Part shown: one piece after another, positions 1-7,615 of the stretch
How the letters are laid out: the number at the start of each line of letters is the position of its first letter
Numbering within the stretch: the stretch's first letter is position 1
Source: RGIG7332 sp045589235
Lineage (GTDB): Bacteria > Bacillota > Clostridia > Oscillospirales > JAAYXM01
Length of the DNA: 19,863 bases
Direction of reading: 5' to 3'
Assembly: GCA_045589235.1 (NCBI GenBank)
Contig: JAZNOR010000070.1
Location: forward strand, 1-19,863
The notes under the pieces: model-generated
Databases searched by the model: none
Told to the model about the DNA's origin: nothing
What the model saw: only the letters and a program-made list of their open reading frames with translations
Translations under genes and position numbers: made by a program

Positions 1-2
1 CT

Positions 3-77
3 GATTTAGTTATAACGGACGATATGAAGATGATTGTTATTGCAGACAAAAAAGATATTGATCGAATAAATCGATGA
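3..77 (+). CDS. 3' end of an unidentified gene (partial, cut by window start)
   Basis: An open frame runs in from the window edge and ends at TGA 75-77, giving 24 residues that finish in IADKKDIDRINR. The stop overlaps the Shine-Dalgarno stretch GAGGTG (76-81) of the next gene, the tight spacing expected of two genes in one operon. The tail is too short to identify. A beta-strand-like ITDDMKMIVIA followed by a charged helix vaguely recalls the C-termini of sugar-nucleotide transferases, but this is only an impression. It is called coding because of the open frame and the coupling to the next gene; a chance open frame of this length cannot be excluded. Confidence 0.4.
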   Translation, partial: DLVITDDMKMIVIADKKDIDRINR

Positions 78-88
78 GGTGAATGGCT

Positions 89-1030
89 GTGCTATCTTTC
101 GACATATTGACAAGACTTCGTTTTGAACCCGAGGATATTCCATATATTCTTGAGTGTGATAAAAAATATTGCAGTGCTATAAAACCGTTCTCTGATGAGT
201 TTATGGCTACAAATGGTCATCAAGGCGGAAAGGCTTACACGGAAAAACAAAGAGAAGAAAAGTATAGCTTTGCAGTGAATGTGTTAAAACGCGTTGTTGC
301 GGCAAATAAAACTTGCGATAACGAGTATATATCCCAACTACTTTTCTGGCTTTATTGTTTGCCGTATGCCGAAGAGTATTATGAGAAATCGGGAATAGAT
401 AAAGAAATATTTTATGACACATTCTCTGATATTTCTTGTAAAGTGCGTGAATGTAAGGAACGATACGGTAAAATCGGCACGTATTCAGAGTGGTTTTATT
501 TGCATTTTGATTTCATCTATTTTGCACTTGGCAGACTTCAGTATTACATTGAAAGCTATAACCACGAGCCGTATAAAAACGGTAATTATGAGTTGAATCC
601 CGGTGATTTGATATATTCCTGCCATATTCCGTCGGGTGCGAAATTAACACCTGAAAGCTGTATGGAGTCATTACATAAAGCTTATGAGTTTTTTAAAGGT
701 GAGTTAAAGGGGAACATTTTACCAATTGAATGTCGCTCGTGGCTGCTGTTCCCGAATTATGTCGGAAAAGCTTTCCCAAAAGGCTCAAATCTCGAAAAGT
801 TTGCTCTTATGTTTGATATTATAGATAAAATTGATACAGGTAGGAACTTTAAGGATTGTTATCATATTTTTAACTGTTCGTTCGAGGGAACGACGGAAGG
901 TTTTCCGGCGGATAACAGTCTTCGTCGCGGATTTATTGAGTATATAAATTCAGGATGTACTTTCGGCAAAGGAACCGGTATTATTTTATACGACGGTAAG
1001 AAAAAAATTATAAATAAACCGCAGAAATAA
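89..1030 (+). CDS. Acyltransferase-domain protein (NAT_N / GNAT_C-like two-domain family)
   Basis: This 313-residue protein has no signal peptide and no membrane segment, so it is probably cytoplasmic. It looks like the clostridial 'acyltransferase domain-containing protein' family, with an alpha-helical N-terminal domain (roughly residues 1-140) and a GNAT-like C-terminal domain. The recognisable landmark is HIPSG at 179-183 followed by a Cys-x-x-Ser helix ending in EFF. A conserved-looking SWLLFPNYV begins at 217, then SN..KFA..F. Substrate and acyl donor are unknown. An ATG at 83 would add two residues, but GAGGTG (76-81) lies only one base before it. It lies seven bases before GTG 89, so I prefer 89. 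A strong terminator begins inside the last codons, making this the last gene of its operon. The family assignment rests on motif memory, not a search. Confidence 0.7.
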   Translation: MLSFDILTRLRFEPEDIPYILECDKKYCSAIKPFSDEFMATNGHQGGKAYTEKQREEKYSFAVNVLKRVVAANKTCDNEYISQLLFWLYCLPYAEEYYEKSGIDKEIFYDTFSDISCKVRECKERYGKIGTYSEWFYLHFDFIYFALGRLQYYIESYNHEPYKNGNYELNPGDLIYSCHIPSGAKLTPESCMESLHKAYEFFKGELKGNILPIECRSWLLFPNYVGKAFPKGSNLEKFALMFDIIDKIDTGRNFKDCYHIFNCSFEGTTEGFPADNSLRRGFIEYINSGCTFGKGTGIILYDGKKKIINKPQK

Positions 1031-1050
1031 ATCTGCGGTTTGTTGTTTTT
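1016..1050 (+). terminator. Rho-independent terminator after the acyltransferase gene
   Basis: A perfect 10-bp stem, AAACCGCAGA (1016-1025) with TCTGCGGTTT (1032-1041), closes a six-base loop and is followed by the T-rich run GTTGTTTTT. The stop codon of the acyltransferase gene lies at 1028-1030, within the loop. The downstream promoter starts inside the T-run. Confidence 0.9.
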
Positions 1051-1071
1051 GTAAAGGGTGTGTGATATAAT
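1043..1071 (+). promoter_or_regulatory. Sigma-A-type promoter with extended -10 for the DUF218 block
   Basis: TTGTTT (1043-1048) is separated by 17 bases from a perfect TATAAT (1066-1071), which is preceded by TG at 1063-1064, an extended -10 element. The -35 matches the consensus only in TTG, but the extended -10 can compensate. It is placed directly after a terminator and about 30 bases before the next gene, as expected for a new transcription unit. The -35 overlaps the U-tract of the upstream terminator. Confidence 0.7.
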
Positions 1072-1102
1072 AAATATACTAATAAGTTGAGAGGTGAAAA
1101 GA

Positions 1103-1693
1103 GTGAAAAAGAAAACTGTAATAGTTCTTTTGATTCTTTTTGTTCTCGTGATATTTGCTCTTGCAACTGCTTTTTCTATATACAGATATGGAAATGTGGA
1201 TGAAAAACAGAAATGTGATGTTGCAATAGTATTGGGTGCAGCAACATATGCAAATGGCATTTCTCCCGTGTATGCCGAAAGAATTAACCACGGAATTTGG
1301 CTTTATGAAAATGGATATGTCGATTATATTATAGTCACAGGCGGAAAATTAAACGAAAAAGAGTTGTCAGACGCCTATAAAGCAAAACAATATGCAATTT
1401 CAAAGGGAGTTTCAGGTGATGTGATTTTTGTCGAGGAAAATTCTCGAATTACACAGGAGAATCTTAAGTTCTCAAAAGAAATTATGGCAAATAACCAATG
1501 GGATTCGTGCATTATAATAAGTGATCCGCTACATATGAAACGCGCTATGGCTATTGCAGAGAGCTACGATATGAAAGCTTTTTCTTCACCAACTCCGACA
1601 AGTAGATATAAAACGTGGAAGAAAAAGCTTCCTTTTCTGCTCCGTGAAGAATTTTATTATATAGGTTATAAAATATACAGCATTTTCCGATGA
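1103..1693 (+). CDS. SanA/YdcF family protein (DUF218), membrane-anchored, copy 1
   Basis: This 196-residue protein starts with a KKK cluster and one hydrophobic segment (about residues 5-24), so it is anchored in the membrane with the domain probably outside. The rest is a DUF218 (ElyC/SanA/YdcF) domain: IVLGA at 42-46, the Arg of YAERI (60), IVTGGK at 77-82, an ENS turn at 112-114, and SDPLHMKRA at 140-148. Members of this family affect envelope barrier function in enterobacteria (SanA, ElyC); the chemistry is not settled. GTG 1103 was chosen because GAGGTG (1091-1096) sits six bases before it. An earlier in-frame GTG at 1094 lies within that ribosome binding site. It is followed ten bases later by a second DUF218 gene, suggesting an old tandem duplication. 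Confidence 0.88.
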   Translation: MKKKTVIVLLILFVLVIFALATAFSIYRYGNVDEKQKCDVAIVLGAATYANGISPVYAERINHGIWLYENGYVDYIIVTGGKLNEKELSDAYKAKQYAISKGVSGDVIFVEENSRITQENLKFSKEIMANNQWDSCIIISDPLHMKRAMAIAESYDMKAFSSPTPTSRYKTWKKKLPFLLREEFYYIGYKIYSIFR

Positions 1694-1703
1694 GGTAATG
1701 TAA

Positions 1704-2372
1704 ATGAAAATTCGAACTAAAATTATCCTTGCTTTTTTAATTATTGTAATTTTGGGCTTTGGTGCAATATTCGCCATCGACGGATATGTAAAGCATAGCA
1801 GCAAAAACTATATTTTTTCTCCTGATGAGGCAGAAAAGCTTCGGGACGTTGACTGCATAATTGTTCTCGGTTGCCAAGTTAAAAGCAACGGGAATCCCAG
1901 CGATATGTTAAAGGATCGCCTTATAAGAGGAATAAGCTTATATGATAGTGGTGTTTCAGAGAAAATAATAATGAGTGGAGACCACGGAAGAACTGAATAT
2001 GATGAAGTTAATGCAATGAAAGCTTTTGCAGTGAAGAACGGTGTTCCATCATCAGATGTTTTTATGGACCATGCGGGTTTTTCTACATATGAAAGTATGT
2101 ACCGTGCAAAAGAAATATTTAATGCCGATAAAATCGTAATTGTTTCTCAAGAGTATCATCTGTATCGCGCTATTTATATTGCAAGGAGCTTGGGAATAGA
2201 GGCTTATGGTGTCAGTGCTGACTACCAAACGTATTTAGGTCAAAGTTATCGCGATGTTCGAGAGATTCTTGCAAGATGTAAAGATTTTATAAAAACAATT
2301 TTTAAGCCGGAACCGACTTTTTTAGGTGAAACTATACCTGTAAGCGGTGACGGCGATACAACTAATGATTAA
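1704..2372 (+). CDS. SanA-like DUF218 family protein, membrane-anchored, copy 2
   Basis: This is a second DUF218 protein of 222 residues, more like SanA ('vancomycin high temperature exclusion') than its neighbour. It has a short basic N-terminus, one transmembrane segment (about 7-26), then IIVLGCQV at 52-59, the R of KDRLIRG near 72, MSGDHG at 90-95, YDEVNAM around 99-105, and SQEYHLYRA at 148-156. The C-terminal stretch FLGETIPVSGDGDTT is typical of the SanA branch, as I recall it. It probably acts at the outer face of the membrane in envelope maintenance, which is inferred from family members and not shown here. ATG 1704 has GAGG upstream, overlapping the stop of copy 1, so the two are translationally close. 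The next gene follows 13 bases after the stop. Confidence 0.88.
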   Translation: MKIRTKIILAFLIIVILGFGAIFAIDGYVKHSSKNYIFSPDEAEKLRDVDCIIVLGCQVKSNGNPSDMLKDRLIRGISLYDSGVSEKIIMSGDHGRTEYDEVNAMKAFAVKNGVPSSDVFMDHAGFSTYESMYRAKEIFNADKIVIVSQEYHLYRAIYIARSLGIEAYGVSADYQTYLGQSYRDVREILARCKDFIKTIFKPEPTFLGETIPVSGDGDTTND

Positions 2373-2385
2373 GGAGAATGTTTTT

Positions 2386-3333
2386 ATGAATAAAACACCA
2401 ATATGTTTAAGAATTGATGACCCAACACCAATAATTTCTGTATATTACACACATCACAAAACAGGTAAAACTGATGACGGACGCGAAGTTGAAAAATATA
2501 TTCCGATGAAACTTCTTTATGATTTTTGTGATTTAATTGAAAAATGGGGAGTTAAGGGCAAATTTACGGTTGTACCGATGCCGGGAAACCGTGGCGATAT
2601 TGTTAATGGAATCGAAGGCGTTTCGGATAGCGAATTAAACGAGTGGCTTGATGTTGTAAAAGAGCGTATTGCGCCGAGATTTAGCATTTGCCCTGAGATG
2701 TTAACACACAACAAGGTTGTAGATATCGAAACAGGCAAAGTGCTTGATATACGTGAGGATGATTGGGCGGAATTTCAGGATAGAAACACATTTTCCAAGT
2801 ATATTGTAAAAGCACTCTCACTATTAAAGCAAGCGGGCTTTGACTGCTCAGGTGTTTCATCGCCGTGGGCATTTGGAAGAAATAATGTTAAAGAATACAG
2901 AGCAGGTATATCAGATGCGGTATATGGCGTTTATGAAAAGAAGAATGCTTTTTATTTTCTGCACAGTCTTAGTGATATGCCTTATGCAAAACCGTTTGTT
3001 GCATACAAAGAAGGAGATTGCAAACTTATTGCAATTCCTACAACGACACGTGATATAATCTGGCAGACGATACACACAACTGAGAATAGTGATGAATATA
3101 TTTCACGCGTAGCTGATGAATGGATTACCGAAGACGGAAGCCAAGGTGAAATAATAACTGCATTAGATAATGGAGCGATGCCGGTTCTTATTACACATTG
3201 GCAGAGCCTTGCCTCTAACGGACTTTTTACAGGCGTTAAGGTTTTAGAAAAAGTTCTTGAACGTATAGATAAAAACCTCTCCGACCGTGTTGAGTGGAAA
3301 ACGGCTGAAGAAATTATGAATATGGTGGTGTAA
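2386..3333 (+). CDS. NodB-like polysaccharide-deacetylase-fold protein, function unknown
   Basis: This 315-residue cytoplasmic-looking protein has no signal peptide. The N-terminus CLRIDDPTP (Asp11-Asp12) matches the first strand and metal/catalytic Asp pair of the NodB/polysaccharide deacetylase superfamily. GVKGKFTVVPMPGN near 60 corresponds to the usual 'G-V-x-A-T-F-F' strand, THNK follows around 106-109, SPWAFG around 159, and LITHWQSL near 270 fits the late conserved His motif. A classical H-x3-H zinc motif is not obvious, so deacetylase activity is not assured. AAGGAG (2371-2376) sits nine bases before ATG 2386; an upstream in-frame ATG at 2347 lies inside the preceding gene and was rejected. 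It overlaps no neighbour and leads with one spare base into the dehydrogenase. The specific substrate is unknown. Confidence 0.65.
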   Translation: MNKTPICLRIDDPTPIISVYYTHHKTGKTDDGREVEKYIPMKLLYDFCDLIEKWGVKGKFTVVPMPGNRGDIVNGIEGVSDSELNEWLDVVKERIAPRFSICPEMLTHNKVVDIETGKVLDIREDDWAEFQDRNTFSKYIVKALSLLKQAGFDCSGVSSPWAFGRNNVKEYRAGISDAVYGVYEKKNAFYFLHSLSDMPYAKPFVAYKEGDCKLIAIPTTTRDIIWQTIHTTENSDEYISRVADEWITEDGSQGEIITALDNGAMPVLITHWQSLASNGLFTGVKVLEKVLERIDKNLSDRVEWKTAEEIMNMVV

Positions 3334-3334
3334 T

Positions 3335-4288
3335 ATGAAGATTGTTGTTTTAGACAGAATGACACTTGGTGACGATCTTGATATATCAAAAGCATCCGAA
3401 TTCGGTGAAGTTACAGTTTATGATAATACAGAAGCAGATGAGGTGGAAGAACATATAGGCGATGCCGATGTTGTTTTCGTAAATAAAATTAAACTAAACG
3501 AAAGTAATTTAAAAAATGCAACTAATTTAAAGCTTATATGTGAGGCGGCAACGGGTTATGATAATATAGATGTTAATTACTGCAGAGCGCACGGTATTGC
3601 AGTTTGCAATGTGCCGGGGTACTCTGTTTACAGCGTAGCACAGGTAACTGTTTCAATAGTTCTTAGCCTCGCTAATCATTTAAAGGAATACACGCGCGCA
3701 ACTGAAAACGGTGCTTACACAAAAGGCGGCGTGGCAAATATGTTAAAGCCTGTGTACCATGAGCTTTACGGTAAAACGTGGGGTATTGTCGGTTATGGCG
3801 GGATAGGCTCGAAGGTCGGTGAAATTGCAAAGGCTTTAGGATGTGAGGTTTTAGCATTTAAGCGCGAGGCAATTGAGGGAGTAAATTGTGTCGATATAGA
3901 TACGCTCATTGAAAAAAGCGATATAATTTCAATTCATATTCCGCTAAACGATGCAACACGTGGCCTTATTAGTCGTGAGCGAATTTCTAAAATGAAAGGC
4001 AATGTGATTTTAGTTAATACTGCGCGTGGTGCAATACTTGATGAAAAGGCAATATGCGAAGCGGTAAAAAACGGAACTATTGCAGGATTTGGCAGCGATG
4101 TTTATTCAATTGAGCCTTTTGCGGAAAGCAGCCCGTATTATACAATACGGAATTTAGATAATGTATGCTTAACACCGCATATGGCGTGGGGAGCTATTGA
4201 AGCGCGTGAGCGTTGCTTTAATGAAATGATACTTAATATGCAGGCGTATTTTGGTGATGAAGTCAGAAACCGAATCGATTTGAGGTAG
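3335..4288 (+). CDS. D-isomer-specific 2-hydroxyacid dehydrogenase
   Basis: This is a 317-residue NAD(P)-dependent oxidoreductase interconverting a D-2-hydroxyacid and its 2-keto acid (lactate, glycerate or similar; the substrate is not determinable). The dinucleotide-binding loop is GYGGIG at 153-158. The catalytic triad is visible: Arg231 in NTARGAI, Glu260 in YSIEPF and His282 in TPHMAWGA, with spacing normal for the family. Length is typical (310-335 residues). The start is one base after the stop of the deacetylase-like gene and has only a weak GGTGG upstream, so translation is probably coupled. Shared operon position with an AEC permease and a Gfo/Idh/MocA enzyme suggests a small catabolic or redox pathway, which is inference. 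Confidence 0.92.
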   Translation: MKIVVLDRMTLGDDLDISKASEFGEVTVYDNTEADEVEEHIGDADVVFVNKIKLNESNLKNATNLKLICEAATGYDNIDVNYCRAHGIAVCNVPGYSVYSVAQVTVSIVLSLANHLKEYTRATENGAYTKGGVANMLKPVYHELYGKTWGIVGYGGIGSKVGEIAKALGCEVLAFKREAIEGVNCVDIDTLIEKSDIISIHIPLNDATRGLISRERISKMKGNVILVNTARGAILDEKAICEAVKNGTIAGFGSDVYSIEPFAESSPYYTIRNLDNVCLTPHMAWGAIEARERCFNEMILNMQAYFGDEVRNRIDLR

Positions 4289-4292
4289 AAGA

Positions 4293-5141
4293 ATGAAAAA
4301 AGGTCTGGTACTTGAGGGCGGCGCAATGCGCGGTATGTTTACCGCAGGTGTTATTGATATAATGATGGAAAACAATATTGAATTTGACGGGGCTATAGGC
4401 GTATCGGCTGGTGCCGCGTTCGGATGTAATTACAAGTCGCGTCAGATAGGACGTGCCATCAGGTATAATATGAAATTTTGCAATGACAAGAGATATTGCG
4501 GATTTCACTCACTTATCACGAGTGGGAATATATTTAATACTGAGTTTTGCTATCATGAAGTGCCACTTGTGCACGACAAATTCGATTTTGAAACTTATAA
4601 CTCAAATCCTATGGATTTTTACGTTGTGTGCACAGATGTTGAAACAGGCGATGCGGTGTATAAAAATTGCGACAAGTTTGAAAGTGACAATTTTGATTGG
4701 ATACGCGCGTCAGCTTCTATGCCACTTGTTTCAAAAATTGTTGAAATTGAAGGCAAAAAGCTTTTGGATGGCGGCGTAGCTGATTCTATTCCGATTAAAT
4801 ACTTCGAGAGTATCGGCTATGACAGAAACGTTGTCGTTTTGACTCAGCCTAAGGGGTATGTGAAAAAGAAAAATCCAATGATGGGAATTGCTGGAATTAA
4901 ATATAAAAAATACCCAAGTCTAATCGAAGCAATGGCAAGGCGCCACGAGATTTATAACGAAACGACAGCGTATATTTCAAAACTTAAGGCAAATAAGAAG
5001 ATACTAGTGCTTCAGCCTGAAGAGCCTTTGCCGGTTGGTCGAATTGAAAAAAATCCCGAAAGGTTAAAAGAAACATATGAAATCGGAAGAGTTATGGCGA
5101 AATCCAGACTAAATGAAATAAAAGAATTTTTAAGTTCGTAA
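4293..5141 (+). CDS. Patatin-like phospholipase family protein
   Basis: This 282-residue protein is predicted to be a Ser-Asp dyad lipid acyl hydrolase of the bacterial RssA/YjjU-like patatin group. The oxyanion-hole glycine motif EGGAMRG lies at 8-14, the nucleophile elbow GVSAG at 36-40 (Ser38), and the catalytic Asp in DGG at 159-161. All key residues are intact. The C-terminal third (from about 195) is the helical extension with a conserved-looking YPSLIEAM seen in the bacterial family. There is no signal peptide, so it acts inside the cell or on the inner membrane face. GAGG (4283-4286) lies six bases before ATG 4293, and the gap to the dehydrogenase is four bases. Natural substrate unknown. 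Confidence 0.93.
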   Translation: MKKGLVLEGGAMRGMFTAGVIDIMMENNIEFDGAIGVSAGAAFGCNYKSRQIGRAIRYNMKFCNDKRYCGFHSLITSGNIFNTEFCYHEVPLVHDKFDFETYNSNPMDFYVVCTDVETGDAVYKNCDKFESDNFDWIRASASMPLVSKIVEIEGKKLLDGGVADSIPIKYFESIGYDRNVVVLTQPKGYVKKKNPMMGIAGIKYKKYPSLIEAMARRHEIYNETTAYISKLKANKKILVLQPEEPLPVGRIEKNPERLKETYEIGRVMAKSRLNEIKEFLSS

Positions 5142-5171
5142 AATAGTTAAGATTTAAAAGAAGATAATACA

Positions 5172-5200
5172 TTGAGTTTTTTATTACTCAAAATTATAAT
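5172..5200 (+). promoter_or_regulatory. Candidate sigma-A promoter for the AEC transporter
   Basis: TTGAGT (5172-5177), a 17-base spacer and a perfect TATAAT (5195-5200) lie in the 84-base gap before the transporter, the largest gap in this block. The -35 hexamer also forms a short inverted repeat with ACTCAA (5186-5191), which might be an operator or chance. It implies that the transporter, oxidoreductase and cupin can be expressed apart from the genes upstream. Confidence 0.6.
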
Positions 5201-5225
5201 AAAGGTGTTTTTAAGGAGTAGCATT

Positions 5226-6146
5226 ATGTTAGAGGCAAAACTTTTGGCAATTAAAATATCACAGCTTTTTATCTTTATGTTCCTGGGCTTTGCAATTGCA
5301 AAGATCTGCAATATGAAACGAGACGACAGTATGATTCTGTCAAAAATGGGACTTTATCTTTTAATACCTGCAGTAATTTTAAATTCTTTCAACAGAGAGA
5401 GCACGCCTGAGATTATAAAGGGTCTGCTTGTGGGTGCGGCAGCTGCGATTGTTGTACATATAATTTTCTTTATTATTGACTTTATTTACAAAAAAGTTTT
5501 TAAAGCGCGCTCTGCTGACCGTGCATCGATGATTTATTCAAATGCAGGAAATATAGTAATTCCGCTTGTTGCATCGGTATTCGGAAGCGAGTGGGTTATT
5601 TACACGCTTTCATACATATCTGTGCAGCAACTTTTTATCTGGACTCAGGGAGTGCGCATATTTGAAAAAGGAACAAAGTTTGATATTAAGAAAATTATTT
5701 TTAGTCCGAGTATAATTACCGTAGTGCTTGGCGTTTTGATGATGGCATTTGGAGTTCGTTTGCCAAAGTATGTTTCTGAGATTACAGCTCCGCTTGCTGA
5801 TATGGTCGGAATTGTCGGAATGTTAATCGTTGGTGTTGTTGCGGCAAATATCAATTATAAAAGTATATTACGAGAGGGGAGGCTCTATGTAATTACTTTT
5901 ATGAGAATGATTATTGCACCTCTTGCGGTATTCATCGTTTATAAAATAACATATCCGTTTATTCCTATTGAAAATATTCGTATGTTGCTTTTAATTTCGT
6001 TCTTATCCTGTGCAACGCCGATTGCGGCAACTATTATGCAGCTGTCGCAAGTGTATGACGAAGATGTTGAGCTTATGGCTGCGGCGAATATCACAACAAC
6101 TCTTGTAAGTATTATAACAATACCGATTTTTATCGCATTGTTTTAA
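5226..6146 (+). CDS. AEC family (auxin efflux carrier-like) transporter
   Basis: This 306-residue, highly hydrophobic protein has about ten membrane segments. It matches the AEC/PIN-like bacterial permease family: an N-terminal FMFLGFAIAKICNM segment, YSNAGNIVIPL (Asn and Gly in the first broken helix, near 110-120), the central SPSIITVVLGV, LADMVGIVGMLIVG, and a C-terminal ATPIAATIMQLSQVY. In lactic acid bacteria and Bacillus related proteins carry malate, lactate or citrate-like acids, so an organic acid is the natural guess beside a 2-hydroxyacid dehydrogenase. ATG 5226 was chosen because AAGGAG (5213-5218) lies seven bases before it. An in-frame TTG at 5172 lacks a ribosome binding site and falls in the promoter. 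Confidence 0.92.
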   Translation: MLEAKLLAIKISQLFIFMFLGFAIAKICNMKRDDSMILSKMGLYLLIPAVILNSFNRESTPEIIKGLLVGAAAAIVVHIIFFIIDFIYKKVFKARSADRASMIYSNAGNIVIPLVASVFGSEWVIYTLSYISVQQLFIWTQGVRIFEKGTKFDIKKIIFSPSIITVVLGVLMMAFGVRLPKYVSEITAPLADMVGIVGMLIVGVVAANINYKSILREGRLYVITFMRMIIAPLAVFIVYKITYPFIPIENIRMLLLISFLSCATPIAATIMQLSQVYDEDVELMAAANITTTLVSIITIPIFIALF

Positions 6147-6174
6147 TAGAAGGAAAAATAAGGAGAAAAAGAAA

Positions 6175-7155
6175 ATGAGTGAAAAAATCAATGTTGCAAT
6201 TGCAGGGTATGGAGCAATTGCAAAGACGCATGTCGAGGCGTTGAAGCAACTTGAGAACATTAATATAGTAGCTGTTTGCGATAATATTAAGGAGCGCGCT
6301 GACGAGGGGGCGAAGGCGTGCGACGCTATTGCTTATTACGATTATGACGAAATGATGAAAAATGAAGATATAGCTTTTGTGCATATCTGCACGCCACATT
6401 ATCTGCATTTTCCGATGACAGCAAAGGCACTTGACGCAGGTAAACGTGTCGTTGTTGAAAAACCGATTACAATGACTAAAGCTGAGCTTGAGACTTTGTT
6501 TTCAAAATACGATACTAAAAAGGTCTTTCCGATAATTCAGAATAGAACCAATGACTGCGCTAAAAAGCTTTTTGAGCTTATTGCAACTGAAGATTACGGT
6601 AAGCTTCTTGGGGCAAAAGGAATTGTTACCTGGCGCCGTAGTGAGGCGTATTATAATTCGGCGGAATGGCGCGGAACAAAAGCTTATGAAGGCGGCGGTG
6701 TACTTATAAACCAGGCAGTACATACTCTTGATATTTTAGTGCTCGTTGCAGGCAAGGCAAAAAGCGTTGCGGCAACTACTGCAAACCATTCGCTTAAAGG
6801 TGTGATTGACGTAGAGGATACAGTTGATGCATATATTAGATTTGAGAACGGCGCAATAGGGCTTTTCTATGCAACAAATGGCTATGGCGCACACCCACCA
6901 TTCCAGCTTGAATTCGCGTTTGAAAAGGCGAACTTTATCTATTATTATGGTAAATTATATAAAGACGGCGAATTAGTTTGTGAAGACTCAGAAGATTTTC
7001 TCGGCAAAAGCTACTGGGGAAATGGTCACACAAAGACTTTTTATGATTTGTATGCAGACAATTCGAAACTTTGTGCAGACGACGTTAAAAACACAATGGA
7101 TGTTATGTTCGGCATTTATGAGAGTGCCGAAAAGAATTGCGAAATAAAGTTATAA
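6175..7155 (+). CDS. Gfo/Idh/MocA family NAD(P)-dependent oxidoreductase
   Basis: This 326-residue protein has an N-terminal Rossmann domain, AIAGYGAIAKTH from residue 8, ending in the diagnostic VEKP (Glu95-Lys96-Pro97, Lys a catalytic residue). The C-terminal alpha/beta dehydrogenase domain carries GGGVLINQAVH at 173-183, where His183 is the expected catalytic or substrate-binding residue. Asn179 takes the place of the more common Asp; this GGGVLIN variant is frequent in the family. Members oxidise or reduce sugars, inositols and related polyols, but the substrate cannot be told from motifs. AAGGAG lies nine bases upstream of ATG 6175. It sits between the permease and the cupin, all on the same strand with gaps under 30 bases. 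Confidence 0.93.
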   Translation: MSEKINVAIAGYGAIAKTHVEALKQLENINIVAVCDNIKERADEGAKACDAIAYYDYDEMMKNEDIAFVHICTPHYLHFPMTAKALDAGKRVVVEKPITMTKAELETLFSKYDTKKVFPIIQNRTNDCAKKLFELIATEDYGKLLGAKGIVTWRRSEAYYNSAEWRGTKAYEGGGVLINQAVHTLDILVLVAGKAKSVAATTANHSLKGVIDVEDTVDAYIRFENGAIGLFYATNGYGAHPPFQLEFAFEKANFIYYYGKLYKDGELVCEDSEDFLGKSYWGNGHTKTFYDLYADNSKLCADDVKNTMDVMFGIYESAEKNCEIKL

Positions 7156-7166
7156 GGAGAATTTTT

Positions 7167-7508
7167 ATGATTAAAAGAGGAGATGCGCTTAAAAATGATG
7201 CAAAGCATAAAGAGGGCAATCCTAACCTTCTGCTGAAGAGTTTTACAGCTTTCCCGAATATGCCGGAGAAAATTAAAATGTATGCTGAGGCAACTCTCTC
7301 TCCGGGCGGTGAAATTCCGTATCACAAGCACGAAGGAGAATGCGAGATATACTTTGTTCTTTCAGGTGTGGCAACATACAGCGATAACGGTGTTGAAACA
7401 GAAATCAAAGCAGGAGATTTAACATTCACTCCGAGTGGCGAGAGTCATGGAATTAAAAATAACAGTGATGAAAATTTTGTGTTTATTCCGCTTATAGTAA
7501 AGTATTAA
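7167..7508 (+). CDS. Small single-domain cupin protein
   Basis: This 113-residue protein is one cupin beta-barrel. Cupin motif 1 is visible as G47-G48 followed by His53, His55 and Glu60, and motif 2 as PSGESHG with His94, giving a complete three-His/one-Glu metal site. AGDLTFTPSG at 82-91 is the usual connector. Small stand-alone cupins act as isomerases, epimerases, dioxygenases or ligand-binding proteins; none of these can be chosen here. ATG 7167 has AAGGAG seven bases upstream. An in-frame TTG at 7137 lies inside the preceding gene and was rejected. It is the last gene before a terminator, cotranscribed with the oxidoreductase, so it may process the same substrate. Confidence 0.92.
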   Translation: MIKRGDALKNDAKHKEGNPNLLLKSFTAFPNMPEKIKMYAEATLSPGGEIPYHKHEGECEIYFVLSGVATYSDNGVETEIKAGDLTFTPSGESHGIKNNSDENFVFIPLIVKY

Positions 7509-7537
7509 AAAACAGTGGCTTTATGCCACTGTTTTTT
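7507..7537 (+). terminator. Rho-independent terminator after the cupin gene
   Basis: A perfect 13-bp stem, A6 plus CAGTGGC (7507-7519) with GCCACTG plus T6 (7525-7537), encloses the loop TTTAT. It overlaps the last base pair of the cupin stop codon. The A-run on one side and T-run on the other could allow it to work on both strands, but no minus-strand gene abuts it. Confidence 0.93.
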
Positions 7538-7548
7538 AATAAATTCTA

Positions 7549-7577
7549 TTGCAAATAAAACCTTTTAGTGCTACAAT
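7549..7577 (+). promoter_or_regulatory. Sigma-A promoter for the N-acyl-D-amino-acid deacylase
   Basis: TTGCAA (7549-7554), a 17-base spacer and TACAAT (7572-7577), with TG at 7569-7570 one base before the -10, form a near-consensus extended -10 promoter. It lies just downstream of the cupin terminator and about 30 bases before the gene's ribosome binding site. The leader is short, with no room for a riboswitch. Confidence 0.8.
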
Positions 7578-7615
7578 GTTTTTGTAATTCTTAAAAGGTA
7601 ACGGAGGAAATCAAA

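Noticed and set aside
862..1260. Open frame of 132 codons on the minus strand across the end of the acyltransferase and start of the first DUF218 gene
   Set aside because: It reads backwards through a terminator and a promoter and overlaps two well-supported genes; no recognisable protein.
2982..3395. Minus-strand open frame of 137 codons opposite the NodB-like gene
   Set aside because: Antisense to a gene with clear family motifs; composition is rich in Ser, Ile and Arg without domain resemblance.
5172..5191. Hairpin TTGAGT/ACTCAA as a terminator after the patatin gene
   Set aside because: A stem of only six AT-rich pairs and an eight-base loop; the same bases fit a promoter -35 better.
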